The notes under the pieces were generated by a model. That model was given only the letters and a program-made list of their open reading frames with translations, ran no database searches and was not told the DNA's origin. Shown here in pieces: positions 21,075 to 32,920 of a stretch of DNA of 64,000 nucleotides (position 1 is the first letter of the stretch; each line of letters starts with the position of its first letter). Source of the stretch: Protonemura montana (lineage: Eukaryota; Arthropoda; Insecta; Plecoptera; Nemouridae); NCBI GenBank assembly GCA_947568835.1, contig OX387609.1, positions 16,699,208 to 16,763,207 of the forward strand, read 5' to 3'. The position numbers were made by a program, and so were the translations under genes.

Positions 21075-24000
21075 ATGCCACCTAAGAAGCGTGTAAATCT
21101 GACGTCTCGGAAGGGCGGGAAAGGTGCAACGGCAAGAGCGGTGAGCGCGGCGGCGAGGAAAAGGGCTGCTGCTGACGAGAGAGCGAGGACGAGAGAGACG
21201 GCTGAGCGCGCCGACCATCAGGCGACTGCTAGCCCGTCGACGTCGACGCTTGACGAGCAGCGTCCTTTTCTTTCCGCTTATCTCGAAGAAGCCCCGGTGA
21301 GTGTCTTAAAGCATGATTCATTATTAGAACAGGCCGCACCCGCTTCTCTTCCAGCTTTTTATGATCAACCCTCTACAAGCCGCTATCTGCATTCCTTTTC
21401 CGACAATGTGCCATCTGTACTCCCATCCCTTGACCAGACTCAGATCCTGGAAAATTCAGTTGGCCAGCTCCAAGAGGATAAGAACGTGCAAGTAGTAGCA
21501 AACGAACGGAGTGCCCGACTAGCGGAAAAAGCTAGAAATGCTCGCCAGCGCAGAAAGGCTGAGGATGAGGCCCAGCGTCTTCTGCGTCTGGCCCAGGTTG
21601 CCGAGTCGAAGCGTCGACGACTAGACGAAGCTTCTGAGGAACAACGCCTACAGCTTCTTGCTGAAAAGGCCGAGTCTGAGCGCCTCCGCTTGGCAAAATG
21701 TACAGAAGAACAGCGCCTTCAGCGACTGGCCCTTAAGGCAGAGTCAAAGCGTTGCCTATTGAGTGACGAAACTGACGAACAGCGCCTTCAGCGACTAGCC
21801 CTTAAGGCAGAGTCAAAGCGTCGCCGCTTGAGTAACGAAGCTGACGAACAGCGCCTTCAACGATTGGCCCTTAAGGCAGAGGCAGAGCGTCATCGTTTGA
21901 GTGACGAAGCTGACGAACAGCGCCTTCAGCGACTAGCCCTTAAGGCAGAGGCAGAGCGTCATCGCTTGAATGACGAAGCTGACCAACAGCGCCTTCAGCG
22001 ACTAGCCCTTAAGGCAGAGTCAAAGCGTCGCCGCTTGAGTGACGAATCTGAGGAACAGCGCCTTCAGCGATTAAGCCAGAAGGCAGTCCAAACGCAGTGT
22101 GAAAGGCAGCATGAGACTACAGAGGCGCGCGAGAGCCGATTAGTCGCCGCGCGGGAGCGATCTCAGCAGCGTCGAAATGCCGAGACCAGGGATAAGCTCG
22201 CGGCGTTCGAAGTGGAAGTCTCTCAGCGCGCTGAGGAGGAGGCGTCTCAACGCGCCCAAGAGGCTGAACTAGAGCAAAGCCAGCGAGTCGCGGTCGAGGC
22301 TATTGACGTGGCAGACGATCAGTTCGAACCTGATCTTGCTCCAGTAAACCTTCATCCTTTCCACTTGGAGGCTGCACGGCAAGACGTCGCTGACGTCGCC
22401 CTATTTCACTGCGGCAGCATGGACGAAGTATGCAGGGTGTGCGGCGCTCTGTACTTCGCAGGAGAGCGTCCATCTGACAAAATTTACAAACTCTGTTGTC
22501 ACTCGGGCAACGTAATCCTCGAGCCTCTCCTCGCGTATCCCGATTTAATGCATGCGTTGCTGACCGGAGATCATTGCGAGTCTAAGAACTTCCGCAAAAA
22601 CATCCGGTCGTACAACAGTTCGCTCTCCTTCGCTTCAGTCGGAGTTAAGACGGACATCCCCCAGGGCCGTGGCACATACTGTTTTCGTGTCCATGGCAAC
22701 ATCCAGCACAGGATCGGCCATATGGGGCAGGCGGTGCAGAAGCCCCTCTATTCGCACCTGTACTTTCTTGACGCGGAACAAGCGAAGACGCATCGAATGG
22801 ACAGGCGCCAGAATGCTAATCTGCTACCCAACCTGCTTCATGAGCTGGACGCGCTGGTTCGCGAAATAAATCCTTTTGCCCAAGGGCTTAAAACGTTAGG
22901 TCAGGTGGAGGCCGACGACAGGATCCGTGCAGCTGCCGAGGGGCGACCCGAGGTCATGGCCGAACTGCGTTTCGTGGATGACCGACGGCGGCTGTACGAA
23001 AATCCTACGGCCCATGAGGTGGCCGTTGTTTATCAGAGCGTTGACGGTGGCATGCCTCCTCTAGGACGTGATATTCGTATCCATACTCGTGGCGGATTTA
23101 TTGAGCAGCTGTCTGTCCTGTCGCCCAACACGGATCCGCTCAGCTACGTGCTGTTGTTCCCGCGTGGAGAACCCGGCTGGCAACGAGGTATGCCGCACAC
23201 CAGGCAATCTAAGCACAGCGTCGTCACTCTAATGGAGTTTTATAGCCATCGACTCCACGAGCGTGTCGGCGCCTTCCATCCAGTGCTGCACGCCGGCAAG
23301 CTGACGCAGCAGTTTATGGTAGACGCCTATATCAAGGTTGAGGGCAATCGCCTTGAGTTCGTCATCAGGAACCAGAAAACGCTGCGCGCCGAACTCTACA
23401 GTGGGCTCATGGACCACTTGGCGAACCGTGCTGAGCGGCAGGGCTGCAATGTCGGGAAGATGGTGATTCTGCCTTCCAGTTTCATCGGAAGCCCCAGGCA
23501 TTGCCAGCAGCTATATCAAGACGCTATGAGTATCGTCACCAAGTTTGGAAAACCCGATCTTTTCCTTACTATGACGTGTAATCCGAAGTGGCCTGAGATT
23601 CAGACGAGCCTAGCGGCGTACGAAAGGGCAGAAGACCGACCCGATCTCACCGCGCGAGTATTCCAACTTAAACTCAAGGAGCTCATGTCTGATCTCACCA
23701 AGAGGCACGTGCTGGGCGTTCCCATGGCTCACTTCCACGTGATCGAGTTCCAAAAACGTGGACTCCCTCACGCTCACATCCTGGTAATCCTTCGCGACGA
23801 GGACAAGATCCGCACTCCCGAGGAGGTAGACGCACTTATCTGTGCCGAGTTGCCCGATCCGGTGACCGAGGAGAGACTGCACAAGGTCATCGTGTCGTCG
23901 ATGATCCACGGCCCGTGCGGCGCTCGGAACATGTCCTCTGTGTGCATGGAGGACGGAAAGTGTAAGAAGAAGTTCCCCAAGTCGTTCACAGATGTGACTG

Positions 24001-26687
24001 TGGTCAACGAGGGGGGTTTCACCGTCTATCGCCGTCGAGAGAGCGGGCAGACGCATACCATCTCAGGAAGAGTGGTCGACAACCGAGACGTAGTGCCTTA
24101 CAACAAGTACTTAAGCTCCAAGTTTGACTGCCACCTGAACATCGAGCACTGTGGATCCGCGAAGACGGTCAAGTACCTGTGCAAGTACGTGTACAAAGGT
24201 CACGACTGTGCCAGGGTCCAGCTCCGCGTCTCTGTCCCCGCGGAGGGCGATCATGAGCCACGTCCAGCGCACGGTGCCCAGCAAGAGTTGGTGTGGGACG
24301 AGGTCTCACAGTTCATCGACTCTCGCTACGTGAGTCCCCAAGAGGCTGCGTGGAGAATTTTCGGATTTGAAATGCACGAAAAGTCGCACACTATCATCCG
24401 TTTGGCGATCCACCTCGAGGGTGACCACATGGTCACGTTCCGTCCTGGAGACGAGGAAGCCGCAGCAGAACGCGGCAGGGCTGCGCTGACTACGCTGACG
24501 GCATGGTTTGCGCTGAATAGTAGCAACCCGGCGGCACGGCAGTACAAGTGCATCGACATCCCGTACCACTTCCGTTTCGAGGGCAAAGCGTGGAAGCCAC
24601 GTAAGCGAGGTGCCGGCTCCATCATCAGCCGAATGTACTCCGTGACGCCCCGGCAGATCGAGCGATACCATCTTCGTCTCCTTTTGCTACACGTCGCCGG
24701 CGCCACCTCATTCGAGGACGTGCGCACGTTCCAGGGTAGGGTTTACGCTACCTTCAAGGAAGCTGCCATCGCACGCAACCTGCTAATGGACGACGACGAG
24801 TGGCAGAAATGTCTGCAGGAGGCGGTTGCTATAAAGATGCCAAACGAACTTCGTCAGCTGTTTGCTATCATTTGCGCGTTCTGTCAGCCTCTTGACCCGC
24901 TGTCTCTATGGGAGCGTTTCAAGGGCGATTTCTGCGAAGATTTCGCCCGAGAACACGACCCCATCGAGGCAGAACAGTTGGCCCTGAATTCCATCCAGTC
25001 CGTCCTTGCCCTACACCGCCTGACCAACGCCGAAATCGGTTTGCCGGCGCCTCGAGTGCCAGTCATCGTTGCTGTCGACGAGCAGTTCGACCAGACCGCC
25101 GAAAGGGAAGAGGCCGAGGAGAACTTGGTGAAGCTCAACGGCAGGCAGCGCGTGGCATTCGACGCGGTGATGGCAGCAATCGACGACCCGAACGCCGAGC
25201 AGAGGTGCTTCTACCTGGACGGCCCGGGCGGCAGCGGGAAGACCTTCCTATACAACACCCTCATCAGCACGCTGCGAGCCCGAGGCGAGCGAGCCGTGGC
25301 CGTCGCGTGGACGGGCATTGCGGCGACGTTACTGAAGGGAGGGAGGACCTGCCACTCGCGATTTCGATTGCCTGTTCCGATTGTGGAAAACAGCACGTCT
25401 GGCGTGAAGCCCAACTCCGCCGAGGGCGCTTCGCTGAGGGCGGCCAAGGTCATCATCTTGGATGAAGGACCCATGGCGCCTCTGCTGGCCCTGAACGTGA
25501 TCGAGCGGACGCTAAGAGACGTGACCAACGATGAGCGTCCGTTCGGCGGAAAGGTGATCGTTATCGGCGGGGATTTTAGGCAGTGCCTCCCAGTCGTTCG
25601 AAATGGCAACCGAACGACCATTGTCGAGCAATGCATTAAGCGTGGCGCGCTTTGGTCGTTGTTCCGCACCCTCGAGCTGCGCGCGAACATGCGCGCCAAC
25701 CCAGGCGAAGTAGAGTTCGTCGAGTGGCTCTTGCGTGTCGGAAACGGCGAGATTTTGAATGACTGCCACCTCCCGGATGACACCATCGCATTACCTGTCC
25801 AATGCGTCGTGGACTGCGTCATTGACGCCGTCTTCGGCACGAGCATTAGTGCTGCCGAGATGGCCGTGATGCAAGACCATGCCATCCTCTGCCCGAAGAA
25901 CGTGGAGTCTTTGAACATCAATGACAACGTTCTTGAGCGCCTCGAAGGTGACGTGTTCGAATACTGCAGCGCCGACACTGTCGATGTCAGTGAAGGCGAA
26001 GATGGCGACGTTTTGGCTACCGATTATCCCGTAGAATATCTAAATTCATTAACGCCATCCGGGATGCCACCGCACAAGCTTCGTCTGAAAGTTCATGCAA
26101 TCGTGATGCTCATGAGGAACGTCGACGTGAGAGCCGGCCTATGCAATGGGACTCGACTCAGCGTTGTTGCACTCCACGAGCACGTGATCGACTGCAGGAT
26201 CATCGGAGGGCGCTGTGCGGGACGACGCACTTTCCTATGTAGAGTCAACCTAACTCCCTCGGACATTGGCATGCCCTTTACGATGACAAGGCGCCAGTTT
26301 CCGATCCGTCTGGCATTCGCCATGACCATCAATAAAGCCCAGGGTCAATCTTTAAAGAGGGTGGGAATTCATTTAGAAAAACCAGTATTCGGACACGGTC
26401 AGCTATACGTGGCGCTTTCTCGGGCTCGCTCTTTGGACTCAATCTTCGTGGCAGTCGCCGGTAACGAGGCGCAGGGCAAGTTGATCGTCTCGAGCAACAC
26501 CACCTTCACCAAGAACATCGTGTACCAGGAGGTGCTCGAGATTCATGCGCCGGACCACCAGGCAGCGGATCCTTCCTCGCGTAGTGGCTATCAAGAGGCT
26601 GACCAGCAGGCCCTTGAGCAGTCGCTTAGTCAACTCGCTGTATCGGATGCGGATGAAGAAGTTCCAATGGACGCCTCCTCCTCCTAA
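21075..26687 (+). CDS. Helitron Rep-helicase transposase, copy 2 (intact, 1,870 aa)
   Basis: Rolling-circle replication initiator fused to a PIF1-type helicase, which would nick, unwind and copy the transposon in the nucleus. Seen in order: basic N-terminus (MPPKKRVN, possibly a nuclear signal); charged 23-residue repeats (188-337); cysteine-rich motif CRVCGALYF...CCHSG (C453, C456, C474, C475); Helitron-like N domain (about 740-945, with SFIGSPRHCQQLYQDAMSIV and TCNPKWPEI) carrying the HUH motif H899-A-H901; two-tyrosine motif Y1034-LCK-Y1038; Walker A GPGGSGKT 1383-1390; Walker B D1463-E1464; GGDFRQ 1498-1503; TINKAQGQS 1751-1759; YVALSRAR 1778-1785. No endonuclease domain is fused, so this is the canonical Helitron type and not Helentron. 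C1159 is tyrosine in the other three copies. The ATG follows the splice acceptor directly. Confidence 0.93.
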   Translation: MPPKKRVNLTSRKGGKGATARAVSAAARKRAAADERARTRETAERADHQATASPSTSTLDEQRPFLSAYLEEAPVSVLKHDSLLEQAAPASLPAFYDQPSTSRYLHSFSDNVPSVLPSLDQTQILENSVGQLQEDKNVQVVANERSARLAEKARNARQRRKAEDEAQRLLRLAQVAESKRRRLDEASEEQRLQLLAEKAESERLRLAKCTEEQRLQRLALKAESKRCLLSDETDEQRLQRLALKAESKRRRLSNEADEQRLQRLALKAEAERHRLSDEADEQRLQRLALKAEAERHRLNDEADQQRLQRLALKAESKRRRLSDESEEQRLQRLSQKAVQTQCERQHETTEARESRLVAARERSQQRRNAETRDKLAAFEVEVSQRAEEEASQRAQEAELEQSQRVAVEAIDVADDQFEPDLAPVNLHPFHLEAARQDVADVALFHCGSMDEVCRVCGALYFAGERPSDKIYKLCCHSGNVILEPLLAYPDLMHALLTGDHCESKNFRKNIRSYNSSLSFASVGVKTDIPQGRGTYCFRVHGNIQHRIGHMGQAVQKPLYSHLYFLDAEQAKTHRMDRRQNANLLPNLLHELDALVREINPFAQGLKTLGQVEADDRIRAAAEGRPEVMAELRFVDDRRRLYENPTAHEVAVVYQSVDGGMPPLGRDIRIHTRGGFIEQLSVLSPNTDPLSYVLLFPRGEPGWQRGMPHTRQSKHSVVTLMEFYSHRLHERVGAFHPVLHAGKLTQQFMVDAYIKVEGNRLEFVIRNQKTLRAELYSGLMDHLANRAERQGCNVGKMVILPSSFIGSPRHCQQLYQDAMSIVTKFGKPDLFLTMTCNPKWPEIQTSLAAYERAEDRPDLTARVFQLKLKELMSDLTKRHVLGVPMAHFHVIEFQKRGLPHAHILVILRDEDKIRTPEEVDALICAELPDPVTEERLHKVIVSSMIHGPCGARNMSSVCMEDGKCKKKFPKSFTDVTVVNEGGFTVYRRRESGQTHTISGRVVDNRDVVPYNKYLSSKFDCHLNIEHCGSAKTVKYLCKYVYKGHDCARVQLRVSVPAEGDHEPRPAHGAQQELVWDEVSQFIDSRYVSPQEAAWRIFGFEMHEKSHTIIRLAIHLEGDHMVTFRPGDEEAAAERGRAALTTLTAWFALNSSNPAARQYKCIDIPYHFRFEGKAWKPRKRGAGSIISRMYSVTPRQIERYHLRLLLLHVAGATSFEDVRTFQGRVYATFKEAAIARNLLMDDDEWQKCLQEAVAIKMPNELRQLFAIICAFCQPLDPLSLWERFKGDFCEDFAREHDPIEAEQLALNSIQSVLALHRLTNAEIGLPAPRVPVIVAVDEQFDQTAEREEAEENLVKLNGRQRVAFDAVMAAIDDPNAEQRCFYLDGPGGSGKTFLYNTLISTLRARGERAVAVAWTGIAATLLKGGRTCHSRFRLPVPIVENSTSGVKPNSAEGASLRAAKVIILDEGPMAPLLALNVIERTLRDVTNDERPFGGKVIVIGGDFRQCLPVVRNGNRTTIVEQCIKRGALWSLFRTLELRANMRANPGEVEFVEWLLRVGNGEILNDCHLPDDTIALPVQCVVDCVIDAVFGTSISAAEMAVMQDHAILCPKNVESLNINDNVLERLEGDVFEYCSADTVDVSEGEDGDVLATDYPVEYLNSLTPSGMPPHKLRLKVHAIVMLMRNVDVRAGLCNGTRLSVVALHEHVIDCRIIGGRCAGRRTFLCRVNLTPSDIGMPFTMTRRQFPIRLAFAMTINKAQGQSLKRVGIHLEKPVFGHGQLYVALSRARSLDSIFVAVAGNEAQGKLIVSSNTTFTKNIVYQEVLEIHAPDHQAADPSSRSGYQEADQQALEQSLSQLAVSDADEEVPMDASSS
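21636..22085 (+). repeat. 69-bp coding minisatellite in copy 2
   Basis: Six full units and one partial, residues 188-337. Units 2 to 6 vary mainly at AESKRRRL versus AEAERHRL. The strong Leu and Lys/Arg/Glu pattern suggests a long charged helix, possibly a coiled coil. Confidence 0.85.
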
Positions 26688-26990
26688 ATCCTATCATTGT
26701 ACTATCCCTTACATTTGCAATAGCGGTAACATTTCCTAGATAAATTTAAATTCAGTAAGGCTAGGTAGGGCAGACCAGGAACCGTGACTAGCACGGCAGG
26801 TAGCAACCCAATTCCCATATATTTCACCATGCTGACACGCTTTTCTGCTGCAGGTATAAAGCACCGGACGCCGCATAGCCCTTTAACTTCACGACCATTG
26901 CGCTCGCATGTGGACACTCTAACGGAACTGCTCCTCCCAGAGCTAGACAATTATGCATGTACATTAATTGATAGATTATATTGTACATAC
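26688..26990 (+). other. 3' flank of the Rep-helicase gene in E4
   Basis: Contains CTGCTGCAGGTATAAAG and the stretch GCACCGGACGCCGCATAGCC. It is the same as in E2 apart from a few bases. No gene assigned. Confidence 0.5.
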
Positions 26991-27344
26991 ATTTAGTAAA
27001 GTAGTTACTTCTAACTAATAGTATTAGAAATGCAGCCTGCTGTTTTCCATCTGCATGTCATGCATGTTCCAAAAAAAAAAAAAATAATAATAAAAAAACA
27101 TATCGTAGATTTAGTAAAGTAGTTACTAAGTAGTAAGTAGTAGTAGTTGGTAAGCAAGTAGTTTATAGTTATGCAACCTGCTGTTTTCTATCTGCATGTC
27201 ATGCATGTTCAAAAAAACAAAAAAACAAAAAAAAAATCATAGATTTAGTAAAGTAGTTACTTAGTAGTAAGTAGTAGTAGTTGGTAAGTAAGTAGTTAAT
27301 AGTTATGCAACCTGCTGTTTTCCATCTGCATGTCATGCGTGTTC

Positions 27345-27376
<32 letters not shown>

Positions 27377-27475
27377 GATTTAGTAAAGTAGTTACTAAGT
27401 AGTAAGTAGTAGTAGTTGGTTAGTAAGTAGTTAATAGTTATGCAACCTGCTGTTTTCTATCTGCATGTTTGCAAT
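26991..27475 (+). repeat. A-rich tandem repeat x 4 (E4)
   Basis: Units start at about 26991, 27108, 27243 and 27378. A-runs are purer than in E2 (about 27 As at 27344-27370). AATAAA at 27089-27094 is the candidate polyadenylation signal. Confidence 0.85.
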
Positions 27476-27751
27476 TTTTTTAAGGTCACAATCTTACTTT
27501 CGTGTCGGTCTTTTTACTGCATGTTTCTCTTTTCTTGATTCCATCTTGGAATGTCAAACCAACTAACCACCAAGCATGATAGCATTGCATCAGTCTAAAA
27601 ACTGAACAATGCATCCCACCTATCCGACACAGTTGATCCTTGCATGAATCCTTGCATGTCCGCACATCAGAGATTCCTGTTGCTTGCAACGGGCTGCACA
27701 ATCTTTGATAGTGTAAGGCAGAGGCGATGTAGTGTGCGACGATCGCCATGC

Positions 27752-27778
27752 TGCCGGGGCGGGATGGGGGCCCCGGCA
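27752..27778 (+). other. Internal GC-rich hairpin, E4
   Basis: The same 9-bp stem and GGGATGGGG loop as in E2, without a single change, although flanking bases have changed (for example TGTGTGACG to TGTGCGACG). Confidence 0.75.
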
Positions 27779-28608
27779 TAACAATTATTTTTAAAATTCT
27801 CTCAATTAACAGCTTGAATACATTTAGAAACTTTTTATTTCTCCAAGAATGGTGCCTCTCTCTTGCCGTCTTTTTTATTTTGTTTTAGACCCCCTCCCCC
27901 TGCCAATCGTAGAGAAGGAACTTCTTCATGGCACCATTGCGGAGATTACTTCCAATTACGAATGAACAGTGGCGCTACTGCGACATGGCAGGTCTGCATT
28001 GACTGTTGCTTTCAAATGGTCAAAGTTTTCAACGCAAATCGTCGTAACCATGTGAATATTTCTTATATTTGTAAGAATGATCATAATATTGGCAAATAAA
28101 AATTACAATAATTAATAGGTACATTTTTTTTTGTTTAATCTTCAAAAAAAAAACCTTCGTCACTGAAACCAAACCAGAAATATTTGTAATGATTCCTTTC
28201 CGTCCAAAAAGCACACCAAATGGTTGTGTCCCCAAAAGTTATGCTCCTGGTAGGCATCAACGTTGAAGGTACTGGCGGAAATCAGGTATAGTATGGTATA
28301 TCAAGTCGTAAGGGCATAATACTTTGTTTTCTTGACATTTTCTCAGTACTTTATTTTGTTGTCCCATAAAAGTTTCTTAAATGTATACGTAGAGGCTACA
28401 TTAAGTGTAAAGTCTCAGTTCGGTCCCAGGGCTTAGGGACTAGATTTTGGCCTAGGCCCATTTTTTTTTGTCATGACTTATCCTATCGGCATATGCCCTA
28501 TGGGCATAGGGTACTAGAAAAATAGTAGTGAGCTATTTGTCATTGTTGATCAAAGTTCAAAGACAATACTAATACTAAAATAAAACCACTAGGGATAAGA
28601 ACAACAGG
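27779..28608 (+). other. 3' subterminal region of E4
   Basis: Pyrimidine-rich CCCCCTCCCCCTGCC near 27890, then X (28307-28384) and Y (28424-28516). Short frames here differ from E2 by non-synonymous changes and lack a real start, so no gene is called. Confidence 0.55.
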
Positions 28609-28634
28609 TGCCGTTAGGCATCGGGTACTGCTAG
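28609..28634 (+). other. Helitron 3' terminus, junction 5 (A to N)
   Basis: TGCC 28609-28612, GGCA 28617-28620, spacer TCGGGTACTG, CTAG 28631-28634. A-type end. The following unit begins with a 9-bp duplication of its own first bases. Confidence 0.75.
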
Positions 28635-29926
28635 TTAACCTTATTAACCTTATATAAAAGCTTTAAATTGCGATGTTCAACTTTTTAGTTTGTGGCTGGG
28701 TGGCTGGCTGGGTGGATGGGTGGCTGGGATGTAACCGGCCGCTCTACTGGTTATGGAAATTGCGAAATGCGACTGAAAACGTACGAAAATGGGCTAGAAT
28801 TTTTCAGTATTAACTTTTCCATTGGCAGGCGACATTTTCACAGCGATTTAAAATCGTTTTCATGGTGAAAAGTTGCTAAATATGACGGCAAGATATCTCA
28901 GAGCCAGGCGATACAGCTCGATTTTTAAAACTCTTTTAATACTCAAGTTTTTCTAGCCTGGATCTCCACGGTGATTTTCCATGCATTCGTTTTAAAGTTG
29001 TTGATGTAATTGAGCGAAAACACATTCAATTTCGATCGTTTTACGTGCAAAAATAATTAATTTTGCTAATAAACTGACAGCTTTGATCAATTGTTTGCTT
29101 TTTTGACACCACGGCAAGGTGTACGAAATCGTGAATGTATCTTTTCGGCAGTGAACCTAGGCTATTCAAACGTCAAAGTCAACGTCAAAGTCAACGTCAA
29201 TGTCAAATTATTTTCAAAATCTCCAGAACTAAATAAAAAACGTGTGAAATTGGCTTATATTGGTTCATAATTCAGGATATAATCCCGCTACGTCTTTTTC
29301 ACGGTAATTTAAAGTGTATTATTATTATTATAGTAAAGTATCAAAAATATTGTTGGTGTCTTGGCTAGCAAGATGAAAAATAGTCACTTGACAAGCCCGT
29401 GGCATTCTTGTGGAGGTTATTTACACGTCAAAAAGGTTTGGAAAGTTAAATAATCTATTAACACATTTATTGGAATCTTTTGTAAACATATTTAAATAGA
29501 TTTATTGTAAATAGTATACGAAAGACGAGAAATGTCGTGAAAATACGACGATTTTTCTTCATCCCCAGCCTAGACAAGATCACACAGTTGATTCCAAGCC
29601 ATCAATGATATTTGTGACAATTATGTAAATCAATAGCAATCCTTACTTTCTTTGCAGGTTTTTAAGACATTAAACAGGGTTTTTAAACAAACAAAACACA
29701 CTTAATTAGTTTTTTATTGATAATTTTGCCAAAACTATATTAAAAGTGACATTGACAGATCAAAGATAAACATTTGACAGATATCTTTCATCGAATCAGG
29801 ACGCCGTGGATATTTATTTTATTTTCGAGGATGCCGTGATCATTCAACAGGTATTAGAATTCAAAACGTCATTAATGACAGAGTGCAGTTTTATCAAATC
29901 TAATCCAAATACGCAATCTAAGTTTA
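28635..29926 (+). other. 5' region of E5
   Basis: Same order as in E3, including the AACGTCAAAGTC tandem near 29170-29205 and TTATTATTATTATAG at about 29320. No gene seen. Confidence 0.55.
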
Positions 29927-31464
29927 ATATGGTTTTCTATGGAATTGTATGGTATTGTATAGTACTTTATGGTGTTATATGGTAGTCTATGTTATTCTAT
30001 GGTATTCTATGGTAATCTATGGAGTTATATGGTATTCTATGGTAATCTATGGTATTATATGGTATTCTATAATATTCTATGGTATTATTTGGTATCCTAT
30101 GGAGTTCTATGGTATTCTATGGAATTCTATGGTATTCTATGGTATTACATGGTATTCTATGAATATTCTATTGTGTTCTATGGTATTCTATGATATTCTT
30201 TGGTATTCTATGATATTGTATAGTATTGTAAGGTATTCTAGGAATTCTATAATATTCTATGGTATTATATGGTATTCCATGGTATTCTATGATATTCTAT
30301 GTTATACTATGAAGATTCTATGGTATTTTATGGTATTCTAGTGAGTTCTATGGTATTCTATGGTATGATATGGTGTTCTATGATATTGTTTGGTATTCTA
30401 TGGTATGGTATGGTACTCTTTGGTATTCTATGATATTGTATGGTATTGTTAGGTATTATATGGTATTCTATAATATTATATGGTATTATATGGTATTATA
30501 TGGAGTTCTCTGGTATTCTATGGTATTCTTTGGTATTCTATGGTATTATATGAATATTCTATGGTATTTCATGGTGTTTTATGGTATCATATGGTATTCT
30601 ATGGAGTTCTATGGTATTCTATGATTTTGTTTGGTATTCTATGATATTTATGGTATTTTATTGTATGGTATGGTATTCTATGGTATACTATGGATTCCTA
30701 TGGTCTTCTATGATATTTTATGGTATTCTATGGTATTCTATCGAGTTCTATGTTATTCCATGATATTTTATGGTATTCTATGATATTCTATGGTGTTCTA
30801 TGGTATTCTATATTGTTTGGTATTCTATGGTATTCTTTGGTATTCTATGGTATTCTATCGTATATTATGGTATTCTATGGTATGCTATGGGATTCTATGG
30901 GGTTCTATGGTATTCTATGGTATTGTTTGGTGTTCTATGGTATTGTTTGATATTGTTTGGTATTCTATGGTATTCTATGATATTGTTTGGTATTCTATTA
31001 TATTCTTTTAAGTTCTATGGTATTCTATGGTATTCTTTGGTATTCTTTGGAGTTCTTTGGTATTCTATGATTTTGTTTGGTATTCTTTGGTATTCTATGG
31101 AGTTCTATGGTATTCGATGGTATTGTTTGGTATTCTATGGTATTCTATGGTATTCTATTGTATTCTATGGAGTTCTTTGGTATCCAATGATATTGGTTGG
31201 TTTTCTATGGTATTCTTTGGAGTTCTATGGTATTCTATGATACTGTTTGGTATTCTTTGAAATTCTATTGAGTTATATGGTATTCTATGGTATTCTATGG
31301 TATTCTATGGTGTTCTATGATATTCTATGATATTCTATGGTATTCTATGGTATTCTATGGTATTCAATGGAGTTATATGGTATTCTATGGTATAGTTTGG
31401 TATTCTATGGTGTTCTATGGTATTCTATGGTATTCTATTGTATTGTATGGAATTGTATGGTATT
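29927..31464 (+). repeat. 10-bp satellite, unit E5
   Basis: Tracks the E3 satellite decamer by decamer, with substitutions such as ATGGGATTCTATGGGGTTCT near 30888, so the two were copied as units and not re-amplified independently. Confidence 0.95.
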
Positions 31465-31617
31465 TAACAATATTATTATGTGTTGTTTGGCACTTTTGGT
31501 TGTGGCTCTATTTAAAACTTTTGGAACGGCATCTGACAAATTTCGAAAACTTTTTAAAATAAGCTTCAAGTCAAGTAAAATATAAATCAAAATGCCCACT
31601 CCCTAAAAATCTTAAGG

Positions 31618-31643
31618 TGCCGTTAGGCAGCGGGTACTGCTAG
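31618..31643 (+). other. Helitron 3' terminus, junction 6 (N to N)
   Basis: TGCC 31618-31621, GGCA 31626-31629, CTAG 31640-31643. N-type end with the same upstream sequence as junctions 4 and 9 but a different unit downstream. Confidence 0.75.
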
Positions 31644-32920
31644 TTAACCTTATATAAAAGCTTTAAATTGCGATGTTCAACTTTTTAGTTTGTGGGTATA
31701 TGGGTGGATGGGTGGCTGGGATGTAACCGGCCGCTCTACTGGTTATGGAAATTGCGAAATGAGACTCTAAAGGTACGAAAATGGGCTAGAATTTTTCAGA
31801 ATTAACTTTTACATTGGCAGGCGACATTTTCACAGCGATTTAAAATCGTTTTCATGGTGAAAAGTTGCTAAATATGACGGCAAGATATCTCAGAGCCAGG
31901 CGATGCAACTCGATTTGATAATTCTTTTAATACTCAAGTTTTTCTAGCCTGGAGCTCCACGGCGCATTTTCATGCATTCGTATTAAAGTTGTTGATGTAA
32001 TTGAGCGAAAACATATTCAATTGCGATCGTTTTACGTGAAAAAGAACTAATTTCGCTAATAAACTGACAGCTTTGTTCAATTGTTTGCTTTTTTGTCACC
32101 ACCGCAAGGTGTACGAAATCGTGAATGTATCTTTTCAGCAGTGAATCTTTAGGCCAAATTAAACGTCAAAGTCAACGTCAAAGTCAACGTCAATGTCAAA
32201 TTATTTTCGAAATCTCCAGAACTGAAGGAAAAACGTGTAAAATTGGGTTATATTGGTTCAAAATTCAGGTTTACATCCCGCTACGTCTTTTTCACGGTAA
32301 TTTTTAGTGTTTTATTATTATTAAAGTAAAGTATCAAAAATATTGTTGGTGTCTTGGCTAGCAAGATGAAAAATAGCCACTTGACAAGCCCGTAGCATTC
32401 TTGTGGAGATTATTTACACGTCAAAAAGGTTTTGAAAGTTCAACAATCTATTAACACAACTATTGGAATCTTTTGTAAACATATTTAAAGATATTTATTG
32501 TAAATAGTATACGAAAGACAAAAAATTTCTTAAAATACGACGATTTTTCTCCATCCCCAGCCAAGACAAGATCACACAGTTGATTCCAAGCCAGCAATGA
32601 TATTTGTGACAATTAAGTAAATCAATAACAATCCTAACTTTCTTTGCAGGTCTTTAAGACATTAAATAGGGTTTTTACACAAACAAAACGCACTTGATTA
32701 GTTTTTTAATGACAATTTTGCCAAAACTAGATTAAGAGTGACATTGACAGATCAAAGATAAACATTTGACAGATATCTTTCATCGAATCAGGACGCCGTG
32801 GATATTTATTTTATTTTCGAGAATGCCGTGATCATTCAACAGGTATTTAAATTCAAAACGTCATTAATGACATAGTGCAGTTTTATCAAATCTAATCCAA
32901 ATACGCAATCTAAGTTTTTT
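31644..32920 (+). other. 5' region of E6
   Basis: The G-rich tract is reduced to TATGGGTGGATGGGTGGCTGGG. The AACGTCAAAGTC tandem is at about 32161-32195. No gene seen. Confidence 0.55.

Larger units (their letters stand above)
16701..28634 (+). mobile_element. Autonomous Helitron unit E4 (11,934 bp), intact gene
   Basis: In order: 5' terminal region, pentamer satellite, 41-bp satellite, modules Y and X, leader with two TGACGTCA sites, probable 5'UTR intron, intact Rep-helicase gene, A-rich tandem tail, GC hairpin, modules X and Y, hairpin/CTAG end. It is almost identical to E7. Confidence 0.85.
28635..31643 (+). mobile_element. Non-autonomous Helitron unit E5 (3,009 bp)
   Basis: Differs from E3 and E8 mainly by the start TTAACCTTA-TTAACCTTATA, a 9-bp tandem duplication at the 5' terminus that accounts for its extra length, and by scattered changes in the satellite. 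Confidence 0.75.

Noticed and set aside
21297-21354. Possible 58-nt intron in the coding region (CCCG|GTGAGT ... CTTCTCTTCCAG)
   Set aside because: The splice sites look good, but 58 nt is not a multiple of three, so removal would shift the frame, and the interval is open and conserved in all copies. Kept as exon.
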